NCBI GenBank assembly: GCA_020635915.1
Contig: JACJYU010000001.1
Location: forward strand, 2,146,501 to 2,210,500
Direction of reading: 5' to 3'
Origin: Flammeovirgaceae bacterium
GTDB lineage: Bacteria; Bacteroidota; Bacteroidia; Cytophagales; Cyclobacteriaceae
Length of the DNA stretch: 64,000 bases
Of the stretch, positions 1 to 7,213 are shown one piece after another. Every line of letters begins with the position of its first letter. Position 1 is the stretch's first letter. A program made the position numbers and the translations under genes. Under the pieces are notes generated by a model. It was not told where the DNA came from. It worked only from the letters and a program-made list of their open reading frames with translations, and did no database searches.

Positions 1-372
1 TTCCTTCAAATTTGGATTTTCCCTAAAGAACGGGACATCATGCCGCGGTATGGCCAGCAAACTTTTGATCCCTCCAAAAGGGTAAACCAATTCCAGCAAA
101 TCGTTGGGCCAATGGGAAATACCACCGGGGTTGGCATCAACCAGGAGGCGTGGTTGCACCTGGCCAGTTTTGAAAGTGGCCACCGGGGGGAATATGTGGT
201 GAAACAAAAAGGGAACGGGACCTACGTTTTTGTGATGGAGGGAGAGGTGGCCATCCAGCAACAGGACTTGAGCAAACGGGATGGCCTCGGGATATGGGAG
301 GCAGACGGGTTTTCTATTTTGGCCAAGTCCAAATCCGAAATCCTGCTGATAGAAGTACCCATGGATTATTAG
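1..372 (+). CDS. Pirin-family (YhaK-like) bicupin protein, C-terminal part
   Basis: The reading frame is open from base 1, so the true start lies before the window and the first ATG in it (position 40) is internal. The first visible residues, LQIWIFPKERD followed by PRYGQ, match the linker between the two cupin domains of YhaK/quercetinase-type pirins, where a phrase like QIWIxP...PxYxQ is typical. The rest is one small beta-rich C-terminal cupin (about 110 residues) ending IEVPMDY. Pirin-family proteins are cytoplasmic cupins; some have quercetin 2,3-dioxygenase activity, but the metal-binding N-terminal cupin is outside the window and activity cannot be judged. A second pirin follows 108 bp downstream on the same strand, so the pair may be co-transcribed. 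Confidence 0.8.
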   Translation, partial: FLQIWIFPKERDIMPRYGQQTFDPSKRVNQFQQIVGPMGNTTGVGINQEAWLHLASFESGHRGEYVVKQKGNGTYVFVMEGEVAIQQQDLSKRDGLGIWEADGFSILAKSKSEILLIEVPMDY

Positions 373-399
373 CCATCATTATTAAAAATCAAAAGGAAT

Positions 400-441
400 A
401 TGAAATCACCATTTAATGCTGCGTGCCCAACGGCATGTTAA
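400..441 (+). other. 13-codon mini-ORF between the two pirin genes
   Basis: An ATG preceded by AAAAGGA opens a 13-codon frame (MKSPFNAACPTAC) ending in TAA at 439-441, 39 bp before the ATG of the next pirin gene. It could be a leader peptide, the remnant of an N-terminus lost by mutation, or chance. There is no independent support for translation. Confidence 0.15.
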
Positions 442-480
442 TACCTGGTGGTTCCATATGATCGTCTTAGACACAAGCAT

Positions 481-1350
481 ATGAAAAACAGATCAGTAGC
501 CCGCCTCCTGTACGCCCATGAGGTGGACATGGGGGGAATGCCTGTGAGGCAGCCCCTGCCCACCCAACAGGTCCAGCAAATTGACCCCTTCCTGCTGTTG
601 CACCATGCCAATATTAAGGTGCCCGCCCACATACGCCCCGACAAGGCCGGGGTGGGGCCGCACCCCCATCGTGGGTTTTCCCCCGTTACGTTTATTTTCA
701 AGGGGGGCGTTCACCACCGGGATAGCCGGGGCAACGATAGTGTGGTGTACGCAGGGGGCGCGCAATGGATGAATGCAGGGATGGGCATCATCCACAGTGA
801 ACGGCCACCGATGGATATCCACGACCTGGGCGGCAGGCAGGAAATCATCCAACTGTGGATCAACACGCCTGCACGCCACAAAATGGACCCGCCCGCCTAC
901 CATGCGGTAGGTGCCGGGGAGGTACCTACCAGCTTCAGTCAGGACGGGAAAGTGGAGGTCAGGATTTTTTCAGGTGAAGTATTGGGCAAGAGGGGCCCCA
1001 TTCCATCGCAAACGGAGGTGAATGCGGCAACGCTCTACTTTCAAAAAGGTGGCACCATTGCCATGCCTGTTGTTCCGGGCCACAACTTGTTTATTTACCT
1101 GCTAAGCGGCAAGGTAAAAGTGGTTGGCTTTGGGATGGTGGAGGAATTGAACCTGGTGCACTTCAGGAATGACGGTGAGGGTATCTCAATTGAGGCATTG
1201 GAGGATGCGTGCGCATTGTTCCTTTCAGGGCAGCCCTTGAATGAAGCAGTGGTGTCGCACGGGCCTTTTGTGATGAACACGGAAACCCAGGTGCTGGAGG
1301 CCATGCGCGACTATCAGATGGGGAAGATGGGGGTGCTCATCGAAGGGTAG
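481..1350 (+). CDS. Pirin family protein (bicupin, metal site intact)
   Basis: A 289-residue protein with the two-cupin pirin layout. The N-terminal cupin has the pirin metal ligands: GPHPHRGF gives His61 and His63, and GIIHSERP gives His105 and Glu107 (counting from ATG 481). The C-terminal cupin, about residues 160-285, is the pirin_C type. A GTG at 448 is in frame and would add 11 residues; I prefer ATG 481 (MKNRSVARLLYA) because the conserved pirin N-terminus begins there. Pirins are non-haem iron proteins with roles ranging from quercetinase activity to binding of other proteins; the substrate here cannot be told. It lies downstream of another pirin on the same strand, suggesting tandem paralogues. 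Confidence 0.88.
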   Translation: MKNRSVARLLYAHEVDMGGMPVRQPLPTQQVQQIDPFLLLHHANIKVPAHIRPDKAGVGPHPHRGFSPVTFIFKGGVHHRDSRGNDSVVYAGGAQWMNAGMGIIHSERPPMDIHDLGGRQEIIQLWINTPARHKMDPPAYHAVGAGEVPTSFSQDGKVEVRIFSGEVLGKRGPIPSQTEVNAATLYFQKGGTIAMPVVPGHNLFIYLLSGKVKVVGFGMVEELNLVHFRNDGEGISIEALEDACALFLSGQPLNEAVVSHGPFVMNTETQVLEAMRDYQMGKMGVLIEG

Positions 1351-1508
1351 GGAAAAAGGGGCCTTTGGCAAAATCCCTACTTGGCCCAGGGCCAAATAGG
1401 CAGGCCTCCACAAAAAAACAGGGGAACTCCAATCAAATCCGAGGGATTTTATTAGGTTTTGTCACGTAGATTGTGGTTATTAGCCCAATACATAAACCAC
1501 ATAAAACC

Positions 1509-2144
1509 ATGAAAAAGTGTCTATTGTTACTTGGCTTTTTTGCGGCCGTAATATTGACGGCCAATGCACAGGAATACAAACCGGTGAAAGTAGGTATCGG
1601 TTTGGGTTACGCTTCCCCTGGAGGGGATGGGGCAAAGGGCGGGGTATTATTCTACCTGGAGCCCGCCTATAGGGTAAATGATATGTTGGCTGTCGGTTTG
1701 CGGTTGGAGAGCGCTGTTATGGCGAGGGGTTACTCCATAAGCGGGACCTCAAGCTCTTCTTCTGTTGACCTGGACGTATCGGCCAACAGTTCTTACACAA
1801 TTAATGGTCAATATTATTTTTCAAATAATTCATTCAGGCCGTTTGCAGGCGTAGGCCTGGGGATTTATTCATTGGCTGCTGTTAAAGCTACAGCGTCAAG
1901 CGGCACAGGGGGCTCATCATCAAGTGCGGAGGTTTCGGCTTCGGCAAGCAAATTTGGGTTCTACCCACGCCTTGGCTTTGACCTTGGGCACTTCACCATG
2001 CAGTTGGAGTACAACATTATACCCTCCACAAAATCCGAAGTGGTTGTTTCAACGGGAACAGGTACCACCACAGCTACATCGGAATCGAAAAATAGCTATC
2101 TGGGCATTAAAGCAGGATTCTTTTTTGGAGGCGGGAAAAAATAG
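1509..2144 (+). CDS. Outer-membrane beta-barrel protein
   Basis: A 211-residue protein with a clear signal peptide (MKKCLLLLGFF..., cleavage probably after TANA, leaving QEY). The mature part alternates short amphipathic strands with Gly/Ser-rich turns (PAYRVNDMLAVGLRLE, YYFSNNSFRPFAGVGLG, LGFDLGHFTMQLEYNI) and ends in GIKAGFFFGGGKK, fitting the eight-stranded OmpA-like / PorT-type barrels common in Bacteroidota. Surface loops are unusually rich in Ser and Thr (SISGTSSSSS, SSGTGGSSSS). A GTG at 1473 in the same frame would place extra residues before the signal peptide and is rejected. A strong terminator follows, so it appears to be a single-gene transcript. No specific ligand or role can be assigned. 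Confidence 0.8.
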   Translation: MKKCLLLLGFFAAVILTANAQEYKPVKVGIGLGYASPGGDGAKGGVLFYLEPAYRVNDMLAVGLRLESAVMARGYSISGTSSSSSVDLDVSANSSYTINGQYYFSNNSFRPFAGVGLGIYSLAAVKATASSGTGGSSSSAEVSASASKFGFYPRLGFDLGHFTMQLEYNIIPSTKSEVVVSTGTGTTTATSESKNSYLGIKAGFFFGGGKK

Positions 2145-2167
2145 TACCCTTCAAAAGCCAAAATTTG

Positions 2168-2200
2168 GAAAAGCCGTCACCCGATGGCTTTTCTTTTTTT
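2168..2200 (+). terminator. Intrinsic terminator after the barrel-protein gene
   Basis: GAAAAGCC (2168-2175) pairs perfectly with GGCTTTTC (2186-2193) around a 10-nt loop, followed by seven T residues. It lies 24 bp after the stop codon of the upstream gene. Confidence 0.8.
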
Positions 2201-2307
2201 GTTCAATCATATTTTGGTAAGACCCATAATGGCGGGCAAGGTTGCATGGGGCGGGCCTATTTTGGCCCGGTGAGGGTGGTAGGTAGGGATTAAAATTGCC
2301 CCCAATC

Positions 2308-2340
2308 TTTCGAGGGCATAGGGGCTTTGGGCTATCTTTG
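2308..2340 (+). promoter_or_regulatory. Candidate Bacteroidetes-type promoter of the glycerophosphodiesterase gene
   Basis: TATCTTTG at 2333-2340 is an exact fit to the -7 consensus TAnnTTTG. The -33 position (2308-2311) reads TTTC, one base from TTTG, with a 21-bp gap. The expected transcript start lies near 2345, giving a leader of about 40 nt. Confidence 0.5.
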
Positions 2341-2385
2341 GGCCAGCCGTCCATGCTGGGTTTGGGCGGCAGGAAAACGAACCAA

Positions 2386-3309
2386 ATGAAATTTATTAAG
2401 TTGTTCACTGTTTTTATTGTTTTGATGCCCATGTGGGGAAACGCGCAAAAAAAACTTCCGGTGTTTGATGTCCAGGGGCATAGGGGGGCCAGGGGGCTGC
2501 GCCCCGAGAATACCATTCCCGCCTTTATCATGGCATTGGACTCGGGGGTGACTACGGTGGAGCTTGACCTTGCCGTGACGAAAGACAAAAAGCTTGTGGT
2601 GTCGCACGAGCCATATATGTCTGCCAACATTTGCCTGGGGCCGGATGGGGGCCCAATTGCCAAAAAAGAGGAAAAAACCTACAATATTCATGAAATGACT
2701 TACGAACAGGTAAAGGAGTTTGATTGTGGCTCTGTGGGCAATGAGGATTTTCCGGAACAGGAAAAAATGAAAGTGGCCAAACCTTTGTTGGAGGACGTGA
2801 TTGTGGCAGTGGAAGACCATATTAAAAGTTATACCCGTTATGAGGTCGACTATAACATTGAGATCAAAAGTTCACCGGATGGCGACAATAAATTCCATCC
2901 TGGCCCTAAGGAATTTTCGGATTTGGTATTTGCCCTGGTGGACCAGTACTTGCCCCTGGAAAGGATAGTGATACAATCGTTTGACTTCAGGGTGTTGCAG
3001 TATTGGCATGAAACCTACCCGCAAGTGCGATTGGCTGCCCTGGTGGAAAACAGGAAATCGGTGGAGGCCAACCTGGAGGCACTCGGCTTCGACCCTGCCA
3101 TCTATTCGCCCTACTACCGGTTATTGACCAGGCAGAAAGTCGAGCTTCTTCACCAAAGGAACATTAAAGTGGTGCCCTGGACGGTGAATGAAATTTCCTC
3201 CATGCTGGCCATGAAAGGAATGGGCGTGGATGGGTTTATCACAGACTATCCCAATCGGGCAAAACGGTTTGCCAATACGCTGAACATTGTTCCCCGGGAC
3301 AGGAAATAG
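2386..3309 (+). CDS. Exported glycerophosphodiester phosphodiesterase (GDPD/UgpQ family)
   Basis: A 307-residue protein that hydrolyses glycerophosphodiesters to glycerol-3-phosphate and an alcohol. A signal peptide (MKFIKLFTVFIVLMPMWGNAQ) predicts a periplasmic enzyme. The GDPD catalytic signature is complete: GHRGARG (His32, Arg33), PENT (Glu41, Asn42), then VELDLAVTKD (Glu59, Asp61) and VVSHE (His74). Near the C-terminus, VVPWTVNE and GVDGFITDYP are the usual final strand motifs of this TIM barrel. The frame stays open upstream to 2296, but the signal peptide and the promoter position support ATG 2386. It probably salvages phosphate or glycerol from lipid head groups. It stands alone, with a terminator before it and an inverted repeat after it. 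Confidence 0.92.
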   Translation: MKFIKLFTVFIVLMPMWGNAQKKLPVFDVQGHRGARGLRPENTIPAFIMALDSGVTTVELDLAVTKDKKLVVSHEPYMSANICLGPDGGPIAKKEEKTYNIHEMTYEQVKEFDCGSVGNEDFPEQEKMKVAKPLLEDVIVAVEDHIKSYTRYEVDYNIEIKSSPDGDNKFHPGPKEFSDLVFALVDQYLPLERIVIQSFDFRVLQYWHETYPQVRLAALVENRKSVEANLEALGFDPAIYSPYYRLLTRQKVELLHQRNIKVVPWTVNEISSMLAMKGMGVDGFITDYPNRAKRFANTLNIVPRDRK

Positions 3310-3366
3310 GGGCTTGCCCGTATTGCCTTATTCTGCCAAAAAGGGGAATGCTCCCCATTTTTACAT

Positions 3367-3410
3367 AAATTTATGGATCATTATTCCATAAATTTTGATT
3401 AATTTGTGGA
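3367..3410 (+). promoter_or_regulatory. Inverted repeat plus third half-site upstream of the DUF4143 ATPase
   Basis: AAATTTATGGA (3367-3377) is repeated perfectly inverted as TCCATAAATTT (3385-3395), 11-bp arms with a 7-bp spacer. A further direct copy with one internal change, AATTTGTGGA, sits at 3401-3410, just before ATG 3413. Three related half-sites packed between the previous gene and this start codon look like an operator, possibly one bound by the ATPase itself. The spacing and T-poor downstream sequence do not fit a terminator. Confidence 0.6.
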
Positions 3411-3412
3411 TT

Positions 3413-4549
3413 ATGATCAAATCCCAGATAAAGAGGGCATACCAGCCAGTAGATCAATTTTTGGAGGACAACCGGGTTTTGGTGGTTTATGGCCCACGAA
3501 GGGTAGGCAAAACGACCTTGATAAACCAGTTCCTTTCAAGCACGAAGTTGAACTACAAACTTGATTCAGGGGACGACATTAAAGTACAGGGAATTGTCAG
3601 TTCATCTAACATTGCATGGATAAAGGAATACTGTAAGGGCTATGACCTTATTGTACTGGACGAAGCCCAAAACATTCCGGAGGTTGGCAAAGGCCTGAAG
3701 ATCATGGTGGATCATATTCCAGGAATAAAGGTAATAGCAACAGGCTCTTCCAGCTTCGACCTCTCTAGTAAAATTGGAGAGCCTTTGGTTGGCCGGCAGC
3801 GTATCCTAAAACTTTTTCCGGTAGCCACCATGGAGTTGCTGAACCATTTTAACCGGGTGGAAGTGAAAAACCATCTCGAAGAACTTTTGATATTTGGAAG
3901 CTATCCCGAAGTGCTCATAATGGAGGGGCACAACAGCAAAGCAAGGTATCTGGTTGATCTGGTCAATGCCTATTTACTGAAGGATATTTTGGCCCTGGAG
4001 AGGGTGAGGTCGCCCAAGGTATTGTTGGGCCTGCTGAGGCTTTTGGCATACCAAATCGGGAGTGAAGCCTCCATGAACGAGTTGGCCAACAACCTAAGGA
4101 TGGATGTAAAGACAATTGGAAGGTACCTCGATCTTCTCGAAAAATCGTTTATTATTTTTTCGCTTGGTGGGTTCAACAGGAGCCTTCGGAACGAGGTAAC
4201 GAGCAAAAGAAAATACTACTTCTATGATACAGGTATCCGCAATGCTATAATCAATGCATTCAATCCAATGGATATGCGGAATGACAAGGGCGCACTGTGG
4301 GAGAATTGGATCATGATGGAGCGGTTAAAAAAGAAGGTATACCAATCGATATTCAGCAACGATTTCTTTTGGCGTACCTATGCCCGGCATGAAATCGACC
4401 TGATTGAGGAAAGGGAAGGAAAATTGTATGCCTATGAATTTAAATGGAAGGACAAAGCCCATAAAACCCCCAAGGAATGGACATCCAACTATCCCGGAGT
4501 GCCGGTGGAATTTATTACCAGCGAAAATTTCTTCCCGTTTATTGTATAG
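3413..4549 (+). CDS. AAA-type ATPase with DUF4143 C-terminal domain
   Basis: A 378-residue protein of the ATPase plus DUF4143 family, widespread and often mobile in bacteria, with no settled function. Walker A is GPRRVGKT (residues 27-34), Walker B is LIVLDEAQ (Asp83, Glu84), and the sensor strand reads VIATGSSSF. Residues about 225-265 (ASMNELANNLRMD...TIGRYLDLLEKSF) look like a winged helix-turn-helix. The C-terminal end has EID (327-329) followed by EFK (342-344), the spacing of a PD-(D/E)XK nuclease-like core. A TTG at 3395 is in frame, but it falls inside the repeat region and ATG 3413 is preferred. The gene stands alone, with A+T-richer codons than its neighbours, consistent with acquisition. 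Possible roles are regulation or defence; neither can be shown here. Confidence 0.88.
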   Translation: MIKSQIKRAYQPVDQFLEDNRVLVVYGPRRVGKTTLINQFLSSTKLNYKLDSGDDIKVQGIVSSSNIAWIKEYCKGYDLIVLDEAQNIPEVGKGLKIMVDHIPGIKVIATGSSSFDLSSKIGEPLVGRQRILKLFPVATMELLNHFNRVEVKNHLEELLIFGSYPEVLIMEGHNSKARYLVDLVNAYLLKDILALERVRSPKVLLGLLRLLAYQIGSEASMNELANNLRMDVKTIGRYLDLLEKSFIIFSLGGFNRSLRNEVTSKRKYYFYDTGIRNAIINAFNPMDMRNDKGALWENWIMMERLKKKVYQSIFSNDFFWRTYARHEIDLIEEREGKLYAYEFKWKDKAHKTPKEWTSNYPGVPVEFITSENFFPFIV

Positions 4550-4620
4550 CACAACTCGGCATTTGTTTTTCCGTCTGGTTTAAATTGGTATTCTTGTATA
4601 CCCTTGTTTGAACAATTGGA

Positions 4621-5619
4621 ATGAAGAAAAAATATGATGTATACGGCATAGGCAATGCCCTGGTGGATATCGTGACCGAAGTGGGCCACGGGTTTTTCGC
4701 TGAAAACAATATAGAGAAGGGCGTAATGACCCTGGTGGACGAAAAAAGGCAAAAGGCGCTGATGAAGGCCATCGACATGAAGAAAAGCCGGATGTCGGCC
4801 GGTGGGTCGGCCGCCAATACGGTAATAGGGGTGAACCAGTTTGGAGGGAAAAGCTATTACTCCTGCCTGGTGGCAAAAGACGACCTCGGCAGGTTTTTTT
4901 TGGAGGACATGGAGCGCAATGGCGTGGACACAAACCTGAAGTACGAAGAATGCCCGCCAGGCCACACCGGCAGGTGCCTGGTCATGACCACGCCCGATGC
5001 CGATCGCACCATGAACACTTTTTTGGGGATAAGTTCATTTATGTCCCCCAGCCATTTGAACGAAGAGGCCATAAAAGATGCTGCCTATGCCTACCTGGAA
5101 GGCTACCTGGTGTCCAGCCCCAGTGGGATGGAGGCATTGTTGGAAACCAAACGGATAGCGGAACGGAACAAAGTGGCCACCGCCTTAACGTTTTCGGACC
5201 CCAACATGCTAAGGTTTTTCTCAAAGAACTTTGAAGAGGTGGTGGGCGCCAGTGTCGATCTCCTCTTTTGCAACGAAGAGGAGGCCCTCATGTTTAGCGA
5301 AACGGACAACCTCAAGGATGCCCGCCAAAAACTGAGGCAGGCGGCCCGGAGGTTTGCCATCACGTTGGGCGCCAATGGGGCCTTGTTGTTCGATGGGGAC
5401 ACCTTTATTGAGATTGAGCCGTATAAGGTGCGCGCACTGGACACCAACGGGGCGGGGGACATGTTCGCGGGGGCATTTTTATATGGCATCACCCACGGGC
5501 ACAGTTTTGCGGAAGCGGGCAAAATAGCTTCGCTGGCTTCTTCCAGGGTGGTTTCCCAATTTGGCCCCAGGCTGGAGCCGCAGCAGGCACAGCGGGTGCT
5601 GAAGGATTTGATAGGATAG
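4621..5619 (+). CDS. Adenosine kinase-like PfkB-family sugar kinase
   Basis: A 332-residue ribokinase/PfkB fold kinase. The start MKKKYDVYGIGNALVDI is the usual first strand, SAGGSAANT (about residues 59-67) is the substrate-binding PfkB signature 1, and DTNGAGDMFAG (274-284) is signature 2 with catalytic Asp280 and the anion hole. This subfamily, common in Bacteroidota, is annotated as adenosine kinase (adenosine to AMP), but a ribose- or fructose-type substrate cannot be excluded from sequence. It is cytoplasmic. TTTG (4562) and TATTCTTG (4589) upstream resemble a promoter with a long 23-bp gap. The dGTPase gene follows 150 bp downstream on the same strand, so a nucleotide-salvage pair is plausible. 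Confidence 0.88.
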   Translation: MKKKYDVYGIGNALVDIVTEVGHGFFAENNIEKGVMTLVDEKRQKALMKAIDMKKSRMSAGGSAANTVIGVNQFGGKSYYSCLVAKDDLGRFFLEDMERNGVDTNLKYEECPPGHTGRCLVMTTPDADRTMNTFLGISSFMSPSHLNEEAIKDAAYAYLEGYLVSSPSGMEALLETKRIAERNKVATALTFSDPNMLRFFSKNFEEVVGASVDLLFCNEEEALMFSETDNLKDARQKLRQAARRFAITLGANGALLFDGDTFIEIEPYKVRALDTNGAGDMFAGAFLYGITHGHSFAEAGKIASLASSRVVSQFGPRLEPQQAQRVLKDLIG

Positions 5620-5769
5620 CATTTGCCCGGCCCCGAGGCCATTCGCCAGTGTGGTGCAGTGGCCTGGCGGTGGCGCTTTCATGGTAATCCAGGAACCAAT
5701 GCCAATTATCCGGGCAGCGCTTGGCAAAGACAACATGCCTTGGCTATCATTGTGGAAAAAGACCAACCC

Positions 5770-7095
5770 ATGCAGTGGCCATCCCTTTTGTCTTCGCAGC
5801 GTGCCCGCCTGAAAAAGGCCACCTCGGGTGTTTTCCGCAGTGCCTTTGAACAGGACTTCGACCGGATTGTTTTTTCCCACCCTTTTCGCAGGTTGCAGGA
5901 CAAAACCCAGGTGCACCCCCTCCCGGAGCACGATTTCGTCCACACCCGCCTTACCCACAGCCTTGAGGTGTCCAGCGTGGGCAGGTCGTTGGGCAAAAAG
6001 GTAGGGGAGACGGTGCTTCAGCGCCATGGTGGGCTGGAGGATTTTTCCCCGTTTGACTTTGGGGCCATAGTGGCGGCCGCCTCGCTGGCACATGATTTGG
6101 GCAACCCGCCATTCGGCCATTCGGGGGAGGAGGGGATATCCGGCTTTTTTGCCCGCCAGCAAGCTGGCCTTGATTTTAAGCCCCTGGTGTCGGAGGCGGA
6201 GTGGGCCGACCTGGTGCAATTTGAAGGCAACGCCCAGGGCTTCCGCATCCTGAACAAAAACCAATACCAGGGCCTCCAGCTTACCTACGCCACCCTGGGG
6301 GCGTTTACCAAATATCCCTGCCCCGCCAAAATGGACGGCCGCGACAAAAAAAGGAAAAGCCAAAACAAATACGGGTTTTTCCAAACGGAGCAGGCCTTGT
6401 TTGAGGAGGTGGCCATCCAACTTGGATTGAAAAAAGGCGTAGGCCATTCCTGGTGCAGGCACCCGTTGGCCTTTTTGGTGGAGGCGGCAGACGATATATG
6501 CTATAGCATCATCGACCTTGAAGACGGCTGCCGGCTGGGCCTGGTCGGGCTGGAAGACACCGTGGGCCTGCTCGCGGGCATCCTGAAAGGGAGCTTTGAC
6601 AGGGACAAACTGGCACAAATCCCCAGCCAGGACGAAAAGATTGGGGTTTTGCGGGCCATGGCCATCGGGCAGTTGATTGAGGAGTGCGCCACCATTTTTC
6701 TGGACAATGAAGCCGGCATTTTGGACGGCACGTTTGACCAACCGCTCACCGGCCTTTGCCCCTCGGCCACCGCCCTTGCCGCCATAGCGGGGCTTTCCAT
6801 GGAGAAAATTTACCGCGCCAGGCACGTGGTGGAGATTGAGGCGGCAGGGTATGAGGTACTGCCCGGGCTGTTGGAGGAATTCGCCATGGCTGGAAAATCC
6901 AGGATAGAGGGCACCCTATCGGGGAAATACCGGAACCTCTACCGCCTGCTCCCCCCCGGGACAACGGCCGGGATCGGGGAGGCAGGGGGCTCCCATTACC
7001 TGATGCTAAGGAACATCATCGATTTTGTTTCGGGAATGACGGATAGGCACGCGATCTCCCTGTACCGGAAAATCAAGGGAATTTCGTTGAACTGA
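5770..7095 (+). CDS. dgt: Deoxyguanosinetriphosphate triphosphohydrolase (dGTPase)
   Basis: A 441-residue HD-domain enzyme that converts dGTP to deoxyguanosine and triphosphate, affecting dNTP pools. Diagnostic motifs: FRRLQDKTQV near the N-terminus, HTRLTHSLEV with metal ligand His58, and AHDLGNPPFGH with His108-Asp109, the HD pair. EAADDICYSIIDLEDG further on is the distal Asp region of the site. The frame remains open upstream to 5623, but those 49 extra residues (rich in Trp, Arg and Gly) do not resemble the family, and MQWPSLLSSQR at 5770 matches the usual N-terminus. Length fits the shorter bacterial Dgt class. It follows the adenosine-kinase-like gene and precedes a separate promoter at 7177. 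Confidence 0.93.
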   Translation: MQWPSLLSSQRARLKKATSGVFRSAFEQDFDRIVFSHPFRRLQDKTQVHPLPEHDFVHTRLTHSLEVSSVGRSLGKKVGETVLQRHGGLEDFSPFDFGAIVAAASLAHDLGNPPFGHSGEEGISGFFARQQAGLDFKPLVSEAEWADLVQFEGNAQGFRILNKNQYQGLQLTYATLGAFTKYPCPAKMDGRDKKRKSQNKYGFFQTEQALFEEVAIQLGLKKGVGHSWCRHPLAFLVEAADDICYSIIDLEDGCRLGLVGLEDTVGLLAGILKGSFDRDKLAQIPSQDEKIGVLRAMAIGQLIEECATIFLDNEAGILDGTFDQPLTGLCPSATALAAIAGLSMEKIYRARHVVEIEAAGYEVLPGLLEEFAMAGKSRIEGTLSGKYRNLYRLLPPGTTAGIGEAGGSHYLMLRNIIDFVSGMTDRHAISLYRKIKGISLN

Positions 7096-7176
7096 AGGGG
7101 TGTAAAAGCACTGGGCGCCAGCACCTTTGGCCTCCATTTATTCCCTTCCCGGCCCTAAGTTCAAGGCAAAAATCCT

Positions 7177-7184
7177 TAGCTTTG
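7177..7184 (+). promoter_or_regulatory. -7 promoter element for the RND transporter / ileS run
   Basis: TAGCTTTG is an exact TAnnTTTG match placed 29 bp before ATG 7214. No TTTG or TTG is seen at the -33 position, so support rests on the -7 element and its spacing to the start alone. Confidence 0.4.
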
Positions 7185-7213
7185 CGGTTTCATAAAATTT
7201 TGCGCCCGATCCG

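Noticed and set aside
3413..4549. Toxin-antitoxin or restriction-modification system around the DUF4143 ATPase
   Set aside because: The neighbours are a glycerophosphodiesterase and an adenosine-kinase-like gene; no partner gene fits and there is no room for a small ORF in the 103-bp and 71-bp flanks.
5623..5769. N-terminal extension of the dGTPase frame
   Set aside because: The 49 extra codons do not resemble the family, and a natural N-terminus starts at 5770; no sign of a frameshifted gene.
5479..6825. A 448-codon open frame on the minus strand opposite the dGTPase gene
   Set aside because: It runs antisense to a gene with clear HD-domain motifs, its residues are biased (Gly, His, Arg, Ala) as expected for a shadow frame, and it has no recognisable domain.
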